A DNA stretch of 64,000 nucleotides from Chrysomallon squamiferum (taxonomy: Eukaryota; Mollusca; Gastropoda; Neomphalida; Peltospiridae): assembly GCA_012295275.1 (NCBI GenBank), contig CM022675.1:6387832-6451831 (forward strand), read 5' to 3'. The notes beneath the pieces were generated by a model. The model did not search any database and was not told where the DNA came from. It worked only from the letters and a program-made list of their open reading frames with translations. Position numbers and translations under genes: made by a program. Positions 1 to 17,900 of the stretch are shown here, in pieces (within the stretch, counting starts at the first letter, position 1; each line of letters starts with the position of its first letter).

Positions 1-116
1 CGGATTGTGTCCTATTCTAAAACTCATGAATACCTTTTCTGAAATGTTAATACCTTCCTCTGTCAACACAATATAATAACTAAATTTGTTTTCACTCTTT
101 TTCTTTTTTGTTATTT

Positions 117-171
<55 letters not shown>

Positions 172-441
172 TTTGCTCGTTTGTTTCTTTGTTTGTCTGT
201 CTGTCTGTTTGTCTATTTTTTTTTTTTTTATTTTTTTTTTTTTGGTTATATGTTTAGTTAAATAAAACAGTTACAGAACCTGTGCTAAAAAGTAGTGAAA
301 ATAAAGCAGTAAAAACTGAATTTTTATTCTTATTTTTTTATCCTACGACATGAGGCTCGCAATCACATGGGCACAGGAAACAACAGACGTTCGTATTCAT
401 TATGAAACGAACAATACAGACAGAAGCATGTGAATACTCAC
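1..441. other. Left edge, no gene seen
   Basis: This stretch holds a TTTA tetranucleotide array (about 114-174) and T-rich sequence. It lies just 3' of the last visible exon of the broken Hint copy, which reads on the minus strand. Exons matching the last two exons of the intact copy would lie to the left and are not in the window. Confidence 0.6.
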
Positions 442-770
442 TCATCTCTCATGTCAGCAGTTTTGTTGTTCTTGGACATAAATATCAGATGGTCAAAGTG
501 ATTTCTCTTTTCTGTCGTAAACGTTCGGTGGGTTACACTGTTCTGGAGAAATCGTTTCGTTAAAGTTTTTTACTTCCGAAATATCAGTTTTTTTCGTTTT
601 CCACTAAAAGAAAAAAACAGTGATTACAACAATTGCAACAACAAGGGAAAAAATAAATAAATAAATAAATATAATAATAATAATAATAATAATATTAATA
701 ATAATAATATATAAGCGATAATACCAGCGATTATTATTAGATATAATAACAAAGAAATTTCATGGCATAT

Positions 771-818
<48 letters not shown>

Positions 819-2206
819 TTATTTATTGACATTATTATTATTATTACAACTACTGCTACTACTACTACTATTACTACTACTACTACCACTACTACTACTG
901 AATGATAGAAGTATTATAATGTGTGTAGTTTATAAGTTAAGATTAACTCTAAATGTTATTTGTGCATGACACATGACATGAGGTCATATTTTCTGTTTGA
1001 TATTACTGTAAATATTTAAGTAGTAAACGAAACAATATGGAAAATGGATTATCAGCATAAATTAAAGAATATTGTTTTGTGTTCCCTTTCTTACAATTTG
1101 TATTATACTATGTGAAAAAAAAATTATAAGAAAGGCAACACAAAAGAATATTCTTTAGTTTATTTTACAATGCAGTTAAAATATGTATCTAAAAAATCTA
1201 TCATGTATTAAAATTTATAAAACAGCCTCCACTGAATAGTAGAAGTTAACAGGAATAAAGATTAATTTATATGAGGGAAAAGATAAAAATTACTTGTTAT
1301 TTGTTAAAAACAGTAAAATTCTTAAAAGAAAAAAAACTGTAATGTCAGACTTGTAAAATAATAAGAAACACAACTTCAGTACTTCTATTGTTCAACTACA
1401 TAACAAATTAAAAAATTCAAGTTTCAAATTTCAAATTATTACAGTGGAACGAAGAACAAAAATAAGATAACAGCTTTGAAAACATTTGAACGCAGCGAAA
1501 ATCACCACATCACAATTTTCTTGTGACTTCCCATACCTAGCGACTTCGAGATGACATCCTCTCATTTATTTTGATGTTTCAGTGTTTATATGTTTCACCA
1601 TTTGTATATCTCTTAACGTCTTTTCGTATCAGTTTGAATCAGGCTATGTGCTCATTTTGTAAAGTTATGTGTAAAAGTCCGGTCTTGCTGTATCATATTT
1701 TCATGATATTGTCTTTCTCTAGTCTATGGGTAATATTTCTGTCATGGTCTAGGTTCTGAAGGCATTTATCACTCGCTTTCTTTTCCTGTGATCTGTTTGT
1801 GTTGCTTTGAACTCGGCCCTGGTTTTTATTTAAACGTGATGTTCGTGGTTCTCTGTTTTCATGATATTTCCCATTAAACCACTGTGTCGCCTCTTTCCTT
1901 TTTCATACGAATACTGATAATCAAGACTCGAGCGATATATTGACTTTAACATTAACATCAGTAATCAGAGATATAAATAATAAATGTAATCATAATTTAC
2001 CTGTGAGAATCTTCTGACGTACAGTCAGATGTTTCATTTTTGCTACTGAACCGACTTCGAGTACAAGATTATTGTCACCATGGAAACAGTACTTCGAACA
2101 GCACGAGCCATCGTAAGTTTTCAGACACCCGCATTCGCACGTCTTCGTCACCAATCGGAATTAAGAATCTGGAAGAATGGCAGTGTATAATATATACAGT
2201 CTGTTC
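442..2206 (-). pseudogene. Broken tandem copy of the Hint ('hog') gene
   Basis: Two exon-like blocks match exons 2 and 3 of the intact Hint gene at 4095-8431: block A at 2206-2001 and block B at 603-442. Both keep AG acceptors and GT donors. Block A still encodes the Hint start (CFHGDNNLVLE...), but its first third has gained about two net bases and runs into a stop before the Hint start. Block B has small indels, an in-frame TGA near its start, and a 12-base deletion. That deletion removes Ser-Ile-Thr-Gly, including the Thr of the Hint T-x-x-H motif. No counterpart of the signal-peptide exon is visible at 2207-2350, although sequence further upstream matches the intact copy (ATCGATCATATATTTAAATA at both loci). 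Intron sequence is also recognisably shared (1540-1760 with 7350-7620). I read this as a segmental duplicate that has lost function. Exons 4 and 5 would lie outside the window. Confidence 0.82.
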
Positions 2207-4094
2207 CTGCAATACAAAAGTGTTCAGTCATCATTGTCTGTGAGAATTATTTTATAGTTTCACGATTTTTTTCAACTCTTTTTGTTCCTGTTCCTCGCTC
2301 TGTCATAAATATACACGAAGTGTATTAACCTACTTGTTATTTTCAAGGAAAAATCGATCATATATTTAAATATTTTACTTTAATCTAAATAAATAACAAA
2401 AACGTAGAGTAGCCTATATTGTGAAGATCATAACGTTAATCAGCTTATTTGAATTACGTTCTTGCGTCCAGACATCATGGCTCGCTAGGTTTCAGTGTTA
2501 GTAATGTTGAAAATTTACCAGTCCTGAAAATTCTAAGAATTCGAAATAGTGTTATTAATATATCCATCGTCCGACAGTGCAATTATTAGTAAACTTCTGA
2601 CGTAAACTGAACAGAAGTAATACACCATTTTTTTTTTCTAAGAATTCCACGCTAAACGTAAACATTATTAAATATGGGAATAAAAAGATCATTTCGTTTA
2701 TTTATACAGTTGCTTGGTGACACCACGAAGGATCTGATAAACACAAGAACATGGAAATTAGTTTAGAGATGTAGACGACCTTCCATTTCAAACACTGATT
2801 ATGTGACAGTAGAGGCAAATGTTTATATTTCAGTAGCTCCCAGTATCCTCCATTAATAATCCAGCTCTCCTCAATTCTAAATTCTTCTGTTGAAAACCTG
2901 TAACTGTACTGAATACTGTAAACTGGTATGATACTGTGGCTTGTTTAAACCTTCTCGCCTTTTTATCGAGAAGGTTGACTAACCCAGCAATGAAAATAAG
3001 GCGAGCAGCTGACCAAACCCAGATAAAGACATCTACCTAACGTCCTCAAAGAAGACGTTTCTACAAAAAACTAAAAAGCACCAAAACATTACCTGGTAAT
3101 TTATCTCAAGAAGCGCCTTCAGTTCATTGATGTCCTTGAGAAGATTTGAGATTGCGAAAATAAGAGTTTTAAAACTTTATAATCCTTGTACATTCCATAA
3201 GCAGTATAATTTCAGAAGACTGAAGTGCAGAATTTTATTATTATATATATTACAGGATATAAACAGCATGCATCAAATTAAGTCTGACATAATTCAATGT
3301 AGCTATGTATTTGGAAGCGAGCATACTGGCTCAGTATTTGTTAGAAACAGTGAAATTATGAGGAAAAATTAATTATTATATTTTTCTACTGTAATGTGAT
3401 AATGTACAAATGACAATGTCTGTTTATAGCAAAGTGTATTTCTAACTTCTACACGAAGCACAATTTTTAGAAGTTAAACGGTAATTAAAGTGATACGACT
3501 AAACACTGAAATGTTGCGTATTACTTGCGCTGACGTAATAAACTTTTATAGAAAAATGAAACATTAAAATAATACTGTTGAAAACATTTGATCCCTGCCA
3601 AATCACTACGTCATCTTTTCTTCGTGACGTCATAGTCAGTATTACGGTTTTAGTACTTTGTATTATTTATTTATTTCGTTGCCGTGTGTGTACAATTGTT
3701 TTTCCTACACACTCACACAGAGAAACATACATACATTCTAACAGACACGTAAAAATGAATCATACTTGATATATATAAGACTACAGTTATTTATAGACGT
3801 CTGTGAACACATTCGACTGTTATTCTGTATTTCACTACTAAATACTTAATTATCTCCCGTCATTGTTCTAAATCTTTGTTAGATATGTTGTGCATGAAAG
3901 AATCGTGTTTTATATACTATAAATTAAATCATGTGTCATGAAATCATCAGAATGTTTCAGAATAATGAAAAGATACAAATATGACAACTAGTGATTAATA
4001 CTTTAATTTGTTTTCAATAATTATCCGCAAACCCCAGATATAGGGACAAAATAAAACGAAATAAAATTATAAGAAAAAAAATAACAAAACAAGC
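2207..4094. other. Spacer between the Hint copies
   Basis: AT-rich spacer with no supported exon. 2345-2440 matches 8533-8640 upstream of the intact Hint gene, which places the duplication boundary in this spacer. 3565-3640 resembles 1445-1540 in the pseudogene intron (GAAAACATTTGA followed by a CATCAC/CTACGTCATC block), so further duplicated scraps exist. Confidence 0.5.
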
Positions 4095-8431
<4,337 letters not shown>

Positions 8432-9851
8432 AATTTCAGCCCACTCTGTTTTTCTCTCTCTCTCTCTGATAAACATACCTGAAATGGTTTAACTTATTTT
8501 CATGGTATGAAGTCATTTGCATAGTCGTAAAAAAGTCAAAATCGATCATATATTTAAATATTTTAGAATAATTTACATAAATAACAGAAATATTCTGTCC
8601 TGAAAAAAGCGAGTTGTAGCCTGTGTTTTGAAGAAAAACATTAATTTCGAGACCAGTGAGTCACAACTGAAACAATCACTCTGCATAATTAAATTGGAAA
8701 TGATTTTTTCTAAATCAGCATTACAGCATATGTTTTCAGTTGTCATAGATAGTTTGGAGAACGCATACTTATATTTCGATTTTGTCTCCAATTATTAAAT
8801 ATATTAAATTACGATTTTGTGTCCAATTATTAAATATATTAAATTACGATTTTGTGTCTAATTATTAAATGTATTCAAGTACGATTTTGTGTCCAGTTTT
8901 TAAATATATTTAATTAATTTCGCTTCATTAGTCATGAGCAAAACCAGTTTTATTTTCAGTAACATTAAAAACTGACAGTTATGCTCTGACAATGTATTCC
9001 GAAAAAGAAAATAGAATATCATCTCTCTCTCTCTCACACACACACACAACATACATAAACAGTCATAAAAATACATGAAATGGTTAAACATTTCCATTAT
9101 TATCTTCAAATGTTCATCAGTTTTTTCAAACTCAGCTGCAGCAAATAGAGTTTGTAATATTTAAATGTAGCTTTATTTTTTGAAACCTAAAAAATGTGAA
9201 GTTACTTGTCAAAAACTGAAATATTCTGAAAATGAAATAATTATATTCTCTTTTTTATTTTTTATTTATTTTATTTATTCGAATTGAGAAAAGACACAAA
9301 TCGTAATGACAGACCAATTACATAGGATGAAGAATACTGATACCTCCATTTCAATCTAAAGATTAAACATTCAGTTAAATCAAGGGTGTTGATATTCAGA
9401 TAATTAATTTAAGCCTTTAGATGTGTCAAGTTATTATTAAGTAAATATTTATATATTCCTATCTAAAGATCATATCTGAAATTATTATTTGATTCAAATT
9501 TAAATAACCTTTTAAAATATACGGTAATCTGTATGAAACAGAAAAATAAAAGGAAAAAAGATATAGAAATAAATAAAAAGACGTAAATTTTTATATGATT
9601 TTTTATTTCTGTTTTATTATTATTTTTTGGTCTGTCTTTTTCTCTTTCTTTCATTCATACAAAGAACATAATTAAATAATTCTATTTAAAGAGATATAGG
9701 TAATTTGATTACTCAATACCTTTATTATTTTTAATAAAGATTCTTTATATGTAATCAGCATACAACACACATTCATAATTTTTAATGAAGATCTTGGTTT
9801 TTATAAAGAAAACAACAACTGGGCAGACATATCCTATCAATTATTACAATG
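8432..9851. other. Spacer between the Hint gene and the MTPAP 3' end
   Basis: Contains the putative 5' flank of the Hint gene (right end of the coding exon at 8431) and the 3' flank of MTPAP. Apart from the 38-bp tandem repeat and short CT/CA runs near 9020-9050, I see no exon or RNA gene. Confidence 0.5.
8776..8917. repeat. Tandem repeat, unit about 38 bp, 4 copies
   Basis: Repeats of ACGATTTTGTGTCCAATTAT followed by TAAATATATTAAATT, decaying in the last copy. It lies upstream of the Hint gene. Confidence 0.85.
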
Positions 9852-12800
9852 CTATCTGGTTTTAAACACATTAAAACTGAGTTCTTTCCCTTGTATTTTC
9901 CCTTCATGTTCATCTCTTTTCCCTTCTCTCAGTTTTGTCTCCATTTCATCATCTGCGTTAGGTCTCTGATGCACAGCACCAGAAGATTTCAAATCCAAGG
10001 GTGACAACTCTAAGTCACTGCTGTCTTCCACCTCCATATCTTCTGATGGAATATACAAGTCGTTCACCTTGAACTGTGGCCCTTTGGAACTTGAATCCAG
10101 AAGTTCTGTGAGGCGCCAGTCAAAAGTCTGAGTTCGCAGAGAAGACTTCTCCATAATGCAAAGAGCTTCAGCCATTTTGTCTGTGACTTGCCTTGAGGCT
10201 CTAAGACTGACGTTTTTGGCGAGATTTTCATTTCCGACAGGAAGTGGATTTTCTATGTACAGTGCATGTTGGTTGGGTTTGTCGAATGAAGTTCCTTCCA
10301 TTAAGGAAAGAGCTTTGTTCTCAAAGTCAAACTCGGAATAAAACAGAAAGAATTCCATAAGCAGCGTTTCTGAAAAACAAAAAGTTAATAATTCATATTA
10401 TCTTAAGAAAGTTTACAAACAAAGAAATCAAAATACATTTCATGTTTTTCCAGACAACCATGTTATTTGTTTATAGAGACCCCATTTGAAAAAAATATAT
10501 ATATAGAAATAGCTGTCATTGTTTCAAAGTTTATTTCTAAATGGTACAAACAAACAACCCAAACACATTTCACATTCTTCCAAACATTTGTATTAGTAAC
10601 TTAGTTGTTTCGACATCTGAAAATAATAAATTATGATAATAATATAACCAACCTGTAAATTCATATTTTTTCCTTTCCTTTACAGCATTGTTTATATATA
10701 TGGAAATGTTAAAAATTCCAAAAAAAAATAAATGAATAAACACAGATAATTATGTAATGATTTGTTCAGACTGCTTTAGTAGTTTGTTGTTTTTTTCATA
10801 AATCTGATTTAAAAAAAAATTAAAACAGAATAAAGGAACATGTGTTTGTGCCTTCCTATGAAATTATTTCATTTTCCTGTTTTAACAATAGCAAAAGCGA
10901 TAAACAAATAAATTATCAAATATAAAAGGATACAAAATATGTATCAGTGAAAGACAGAGAAATGAGATGTTTTATAAATATAGCTACTGTCTTTGTTTTT
11001 AAATAATGTATTTAAAACAATTCCAAAATGTATTATTAGAATAAAAGACAAAATAAAAATTAAATAAATAAATAAATAAATAATGAATAAACAAACAAAT
11101 AAATTAAATTAAACAAATAAATAATAAAAAATCAATTCATTAATAAATAAACAAATAAATTTAATAAAACAAACTCAAAGGTGTCAAACTAGCAAACAAA
11201 TCAGTTCCATTCCAAACCATGGTTTTTAACAAACAGTAAATAAAGGTATGAACACAAATTCTGCTATTTAACAAGTGTAAGAATAAATGCTACATCTAAA
11301 TAAAATGTGGGGATTATTTAAAATTTTTAAATTTTAAATATAAATAAATAAATAAATTATTTAAAATTAAACTTACCAAGATTTTCTGTGTTGATAACTG
11401 GTAACATTTCTTTCTTGCTTTTTTCATCCAACAAAGGATTGGACTTCTTTCCTGTATACATATATAATAATAATAATAATGATGATGATGATGATGATGA
11501 TGATAATAGTATAATAACAATAAAGATAATGATGATAATAAGAATAATTAGAATAATAATAATGAGAAAAAGAATAATTAATAATGATAATGATGATAAT
11601 AACAATAGTAATAATAATAATAACAATAATAGTAAAAGTAGTAGCAGTAGTAGTAATAATAGTAAAACGGTCTAAAAATATAATGGAAATCAGAATTAAG
11701 TTTAATACTGTTTCAATATTATGATGTTTTCAAACATAAAAGATACATTTCAAAGCCAGAAAAAAGTATTTTTTTATTTATCCAATATTCAGTAGGTAAT
11801 TATAAACATGAACAATAAATGACATTAATTTATCCTCTTTTCCACTGTTTCTTATTACAAAAGATAAAAACATATTAGAATAATCTGCTTATCTTAAATT
11901 CAATATGTTACTAAATGTTAAATAAAAAAAATATAAAAATAAAATAATAAAACTAAATTTTTGTTATTACTAATCCAGTTTTCCACTGGTAGTCACCAAA
12001 AATACACATAAAAATAAGAAAAACATATTACAATAATTTATTTTAAAAACAAATATAAAAAAAAAAGTATTACTAATCCAATTTTCCACTAGTAGTCACA
12101 AAAAATACACATAAAAGTAACAAAAAACATATTACAATAATCTGCTTATCTAAATTCCATTGTTATCATACACAACATTAAATAAAAATAAATATTCTTT
12201 TTTTAAATTTAAAAAACTAAACCTATCACATGTGGTATCAAAAACTTTTCAAAAATTGACAAAAACCAACTTACTGATCCAGTCTTCCACTGCCTGTGCT
12301 GTAGGAATCACTGACTTTGTCTGAAGGAAGAATATGACTAGCATCAACCAGAGGAAACTGGTTGGCTGAGCAGTGAGACCGCTACTGACCAAGTGGTTTG
12401 AGTGTGCCCACTGCTTGACCACTGCTACCATAGGCTTGACCCTCGGGTCAAACATGCTGTAGACGTACATAAGTTCGGACATTAGGGAACCTGATCTGTT
12501 GGAATAAAAATGATTTTAAAATGTTTATTTTACTGTTAATTAACATAATGACAAAAATAATAAGCATGTAATTAAAAAAATATATTTTTGTAAGTAACAA
12601 AAAGTGAAAAAGGAACTAAATTAATAAATTATTTTAATAAATAAGGCATAATAAAAATAAAAAAAAACAGAAATAATGATAAAACAGAAATAAAACAACT
12701 GAAAAATAATAATAACAATAAAATAACATTAATAAAAAACTCCATTAAAAATACAAATAATGCAAAAATAAATAATAAATTCAAAATATTTCTAAAATAA

Positions 12801-14823
12801 ATAATTAACGGAGACAGTGTCCAAAATATTTTTTAAATAAATATGGATAAAAATAAAAATTAAATTATTTAAAAATAAAATAAATCAAATTAACAAATTA
12901 ATTACACAAAAAATTCACCTGTTCCAAATACTTAAATCACCACATTAATTATGTTAAAATTCACCAGTTTTAAATACTCAAATCACAGTTAACACATTAA
13001 TTATGCTCAAATTCACCAGTTTTTAATACTCAAATCACAGTTAACACATTAATTATGCTCAAATTCACCAGTTTTGAATACTCAAATCACAGTTAATACA
13101 TTAATTAATCTAAAATTCACCTGTTTTGAATGCTTAAATCACAGTTAACATTGAGGGTTTTGAATTTGACAATAGGAACTCGGGCAAACAGAATCCTCTG
13201 AACTTTGGAACAGGCAGGAGTTCGTCTGATTGTGTTCGTGACTTTTGTCAGCAGGTGGCGTGACAAAATACGTTCCCTTTTCTCGTCAATCATCATGAAC
13301 TGGGCACGTTTTTCTCTCTGAAATTACAGCAACATTATCTTTCTAAAATTCTTCAGTTTAATAAAAATAAATAAACAGTTTATTTAGTAGGCAACTTATT
13401 TGTAATCTGTTTGTAGAAAATAAATAAATGTTTTATTTAAAAAACAACGAATTCTTAATTTATTTGGTTAAAAAAAAGAAATGGTTTTAATTCCCAACAA
13501 ATTTTTGATCCATTTAGGAAAAATAATAGATGGTTTATTTAATAGCAAAACATGCATTTAATCTATTTGAAATCAAAAAAAAAGAATAAAAAAAAAAAAA
13601 AAAAAGTAAGAAATGGTTTATTCAACAGAAGACATATTTTTAGTCTATTTGGATAAACAAAATATATTTTTTTATTTAAAAGACAACAAAACATTATCCA
13701 TTTCAAGAAAACATAATGTTTTATTCAGCAGACAGCATATTTTAAATTTATTTGGAGAAAAGAAAGAAATTGTTAATTTAAAAGACAACATATTTTTCAT
13801 CTATCTGGAGAAATTTACTTTCATGGTCACAATGATTTTTGTCATTTTCATACAAACACTTTTATGTCTGGGCTTGATACAAGCCATATTAATTTTGTAG
13901 TCATTTCAACAGAGTAATGAAGCCTTTGTCATTTTCAAACAGGATAATATTCAATGTCACAGTCCACTAATGTTTTGATGCATATGATTATGGATCAAAA
14001 ACTACAATGTTGTTATGCTGTGGATTAAAACTTTTTAAAGTTAGTGTCAACGCCTTTTTATAATCAAGTTTGAAGAAAACAAAATATTATATACTAATCT
14101 TTTAACTGAATGTAAAGAAAAGAAAAATATAATTGAAATTTTCTTCACAAACAGCTTGATTTCTTTTTTTAAATTCAATTTTTTTTTTTTTTTTCCTCTC
14201 TTTATTTAATTTGTCCCCATGCAGCAGACAACAAACCATGTTCTCTGTTGAATAAATCTTTTTATTTTCTTCAAATGGATGAAAAAAATGTGCTGGCCTT
14301 TAAACAAACCATTCTTTTTATATTATTTTTCACCAAATTAAAAATCTGTTGTCTGTTAAAAAAACAAAAACAAAAACTGTTTTTCTTCTCCAAATGGATT
14401 AAAAATGTTAAATAAACCATCTAAATACCTGTTAAATAAACCATCTTTTTATAATTTTTTATTTTTTATTTTTTATTTTTTTCAAAAATGGATTAAAAAT
14501 ACATTGAGCTGAAAAGAAGTACTATTTTCTACAGAACAACTTACAACTTTTGAAGGAAACACAGTCATCATCATGTCAAGGTCTGATCCGTCCATTCCGA
14601 ACCCGTTCACTGAGGAGCCGTACGGTTCCAGTGAGCAGTGAATGAACATCGACACAAAGAAGTCTTCGAAAGCCGAGCACAGGAAAAACCTCAGACGAGA
14701 GCCTAACTCGGTCATCTGACTGGAGGATGCCAGATGCTCCATTTGTTCTGAAATCTTGGTGATATAGAACAACCAAAATGAATGAATGAGAGAGAGAGAG
14801 AGAGCGAGAGAGAGAGAGAGGGG

Positions 14824-14915
<92 letters not shown>

Positions 14916-17900
14916 CATCTGCCCAAATAATGAAATGATAACATGGAAACACACAGCATTTTATTTGAGTGTTGATTCTTACCACTGTAATTACACTTTA
15001 ATTTTCTTGGAAACTAAACAATGAAGATATGAAAACTGTGCTTCATGTAGGATTACTGATTAGAAGTGGACATTGCTATAAAAAGATATAACAATTTGTG
15101 TTTTCTGTCAGTATGTGTGTCCCTTCCATGTCCTATTTCATACATTTTTAAATTTTCCTTCATTGAGCTTTTTAAGGACATGCTCAGCCTTTAATCTGAT
15201 ACGAGAGCAGAAATATTGGCAACAAGAAAGAAAAACAGACTTACACTTCGTATAGACAAAAGATCTGAAAGCTGTTGGGTATTTTTTGAGTCCATGACGA
15301 CCACTGGAAATGTTCCTTCTTTCTTTGGTGACTGATAATGAAACAGCCGAGTTTTCCACACTCGTTTTGCTGATGGGATGAATGAAATATCTTTTAACTT
15401 CTTTATGGAATTCTGATTCTCAAACTCAATCAATACATGGTTCTGAAATACAGAATACAATCTATAATTTAAAATTAAAATTTAAAAAAATCTTATTTTA
15501 ATGCCATGATACAAAAGAACACACCATGGCAATAGACATTATTTTAAAAAAAAATTCTTATGGAATTCTGATTCTCAAACTCAGTCAAATGCATGGTTTT
15601 GAAATTAAGAATAAATTTTATGATTTAAACAAAATATCTGATTTTGATAAAATGATACAAAGATCAATGACAACAAACAATACTTTAGGGTCATTCCGTG
15701 TCAAATCACCCAAAAAAAAAAGAAATTTAAACCCGACCGTCTCAGATTTTTATAAAACTTGGTATACTTGTTGACTGGGATCCCACAGCACCAAATCTGA
15801 ATATTTAGCTCAATCAGACCAGTGGTATGGGAGATACGGCCCACCGAATTTTGAGATTTTTGCCAAAAATGGGTGTGACCACCAACCTTAGAACCCTCAC
15901 ATCTCAGGAACTACTGGGCCAATCTTCATAAAATTGGTATTGTTAGAAAGGCAAAATGACAAGGATACCAAATCTGCCATTTTTGTTTAGTTTGGAAAAT
16001 ATTGGAGTACCTTGACCTTTTGACCTTTGCTATGACCTTGAAACTGACCATGTGGATCACGTGATCTTGAGATGACCTTTGTTGAAATTTAATCTCCCAC
16101 ATGTTAACTAAAACATATAAAAGTTTCCTGGGTGTAATATTTTTGTTTAGCCACAATATAGATTTAAAAATGCACATACATGAAAATAACACCTTTTCAG
16201 CCATTAACATCTGATTAACTAAAACCTGAATGATCAATTCTGGATGCTAGGGATCACCATCTTTCTTGATCATTGAGTAAGACACTGTAGGCCTACATGT
16301 ATGCATAAAGTTCACATAAATTTGAGAGAACTAGGTGTTTCTGATGCTTAACCTTCTCACCATGTTTGTTTCAAATGCTCACTGTATCCTTCATTCCCAG
16401 ACACATTCTACTGTTCTCATCACTTTCATAAAATTGGATTATTTCCTCCTTCAATTCATTGTCCTTTCAATGGTAAAGGGTGACAAAATCAAGATTTGCA
16501 CACACTCTGGGTAGGATTCAGACATTAAGATGTCATTTTAATGTTACTGTAGCTGATGCTAGTTTTTTTCTGTCCTTTCATTCATTTACTGGAATTTGCT
16601 AGTGAATGGAGTTTGACAGGAGTTTCACCTAAACTCGACAGAATAGAATTCAAATCAAAGTCCTTTTCTGGGGAAACAACAACCAGCCGTTTGTCTGGCA
16701 AGTTATCACCAAATTCTCCCATTGTAATACCACCCATACTAAAGCCATCCTCTGCAGGACCTTTGATTTCTGAAGGGTAATCAGACAGTCACAGCACAAC
16801 TTGTCTCCTGGCACTAGTGTCTTTGGAGGATTTACTAAGCATTTGTAAGTGCCCATGCTAACAATTCTTAAAGATCTAGTGCGTGCTTGCTCAGGGTGGC
16901 GATTAAGGGGATCACAACAGTTTTTCTGCAATGTTGAAAATTTGATGAAAAGTTCTTGTTCGTGATACTCTTGATGTCCCGTGTTTTGATCCCACTTCAA
17001 AGAGTGAGGAGTTCAACTTCCTCAGTTTTCCATACACTTCAAACAACTCCTTTTTGATATGATGGTGTTGATAACACACATTTTCAGGAGAGTTAAAGCT
17101 GCAGTTAGCCCTGGAAGAAATAAGGATTTTCAGTATTGGCCTGCACCTTCAATTTCAATAGAACAAAGTCAGTGCTTTCCTAAATATTAAATCAAATCCT
17201 GAAACCCTTTCAGTAAAGTTAAGCAGGTCATAAAATGGCAGCAGAGTACATGTGTTATTGCCAAAGGCCCACAAGTCTTGGGCATTTATGTCAATCTTCT
17301 CAAGTATAAATCACAGTTTATTAAGGTGAAGTAGACCTTGTTCATACTCTGTGCAGAAGACTGGGTGTACAAATACATTATGCAGTACATCACTTTCGAT
17401 GACGCCTGATTTCAGACTGGGTTGTACTGTTGTTGACTGAAACCTTGTTCAAAACCAATGGCAACATGACATGATAAAATTACTTAATAGGTTTTATGAA
17501 ATAAAAATATTGTTTATATATCAACATCTGACATTGTGTCCAACTTAAAAAGCTTCAGATTGTCAAAGAAATGCAGATGAAGAAACTTCTTTGTCTTAAA
17601 CTTCTTTGTCTTAAACTTCTAATTGCCATGTGTTCAATGGGGATTGCACCAGGGAATCTAAAGGAGTTCCTGACCTGCCTGAAGCATCACTTCCTGTTAA
17701 CCCTTTCAGCCTGATTGTGTACAACATGTCATGCCATTTGGCATCTTTTCATATCCTTCAGGCATTTCTTCAGACATGTCAGATGGGTTTTAACTCCAAA
17801 GATGAGTTTTTAGTCTCAGAAAAAATGTACATTGTAATGCATAGTATCAATCATCCATGCAGGTATGCATTTTTTAAATCTCTATTATGGCTAAACAAAA

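Noticed and set aside
14482-15024. Long Ser-Leu and Arg-Glu repeat frames
   Set aside because: Produced by the (GA)n tract; only the part at 14545-14754 is a real MTPAP exon.
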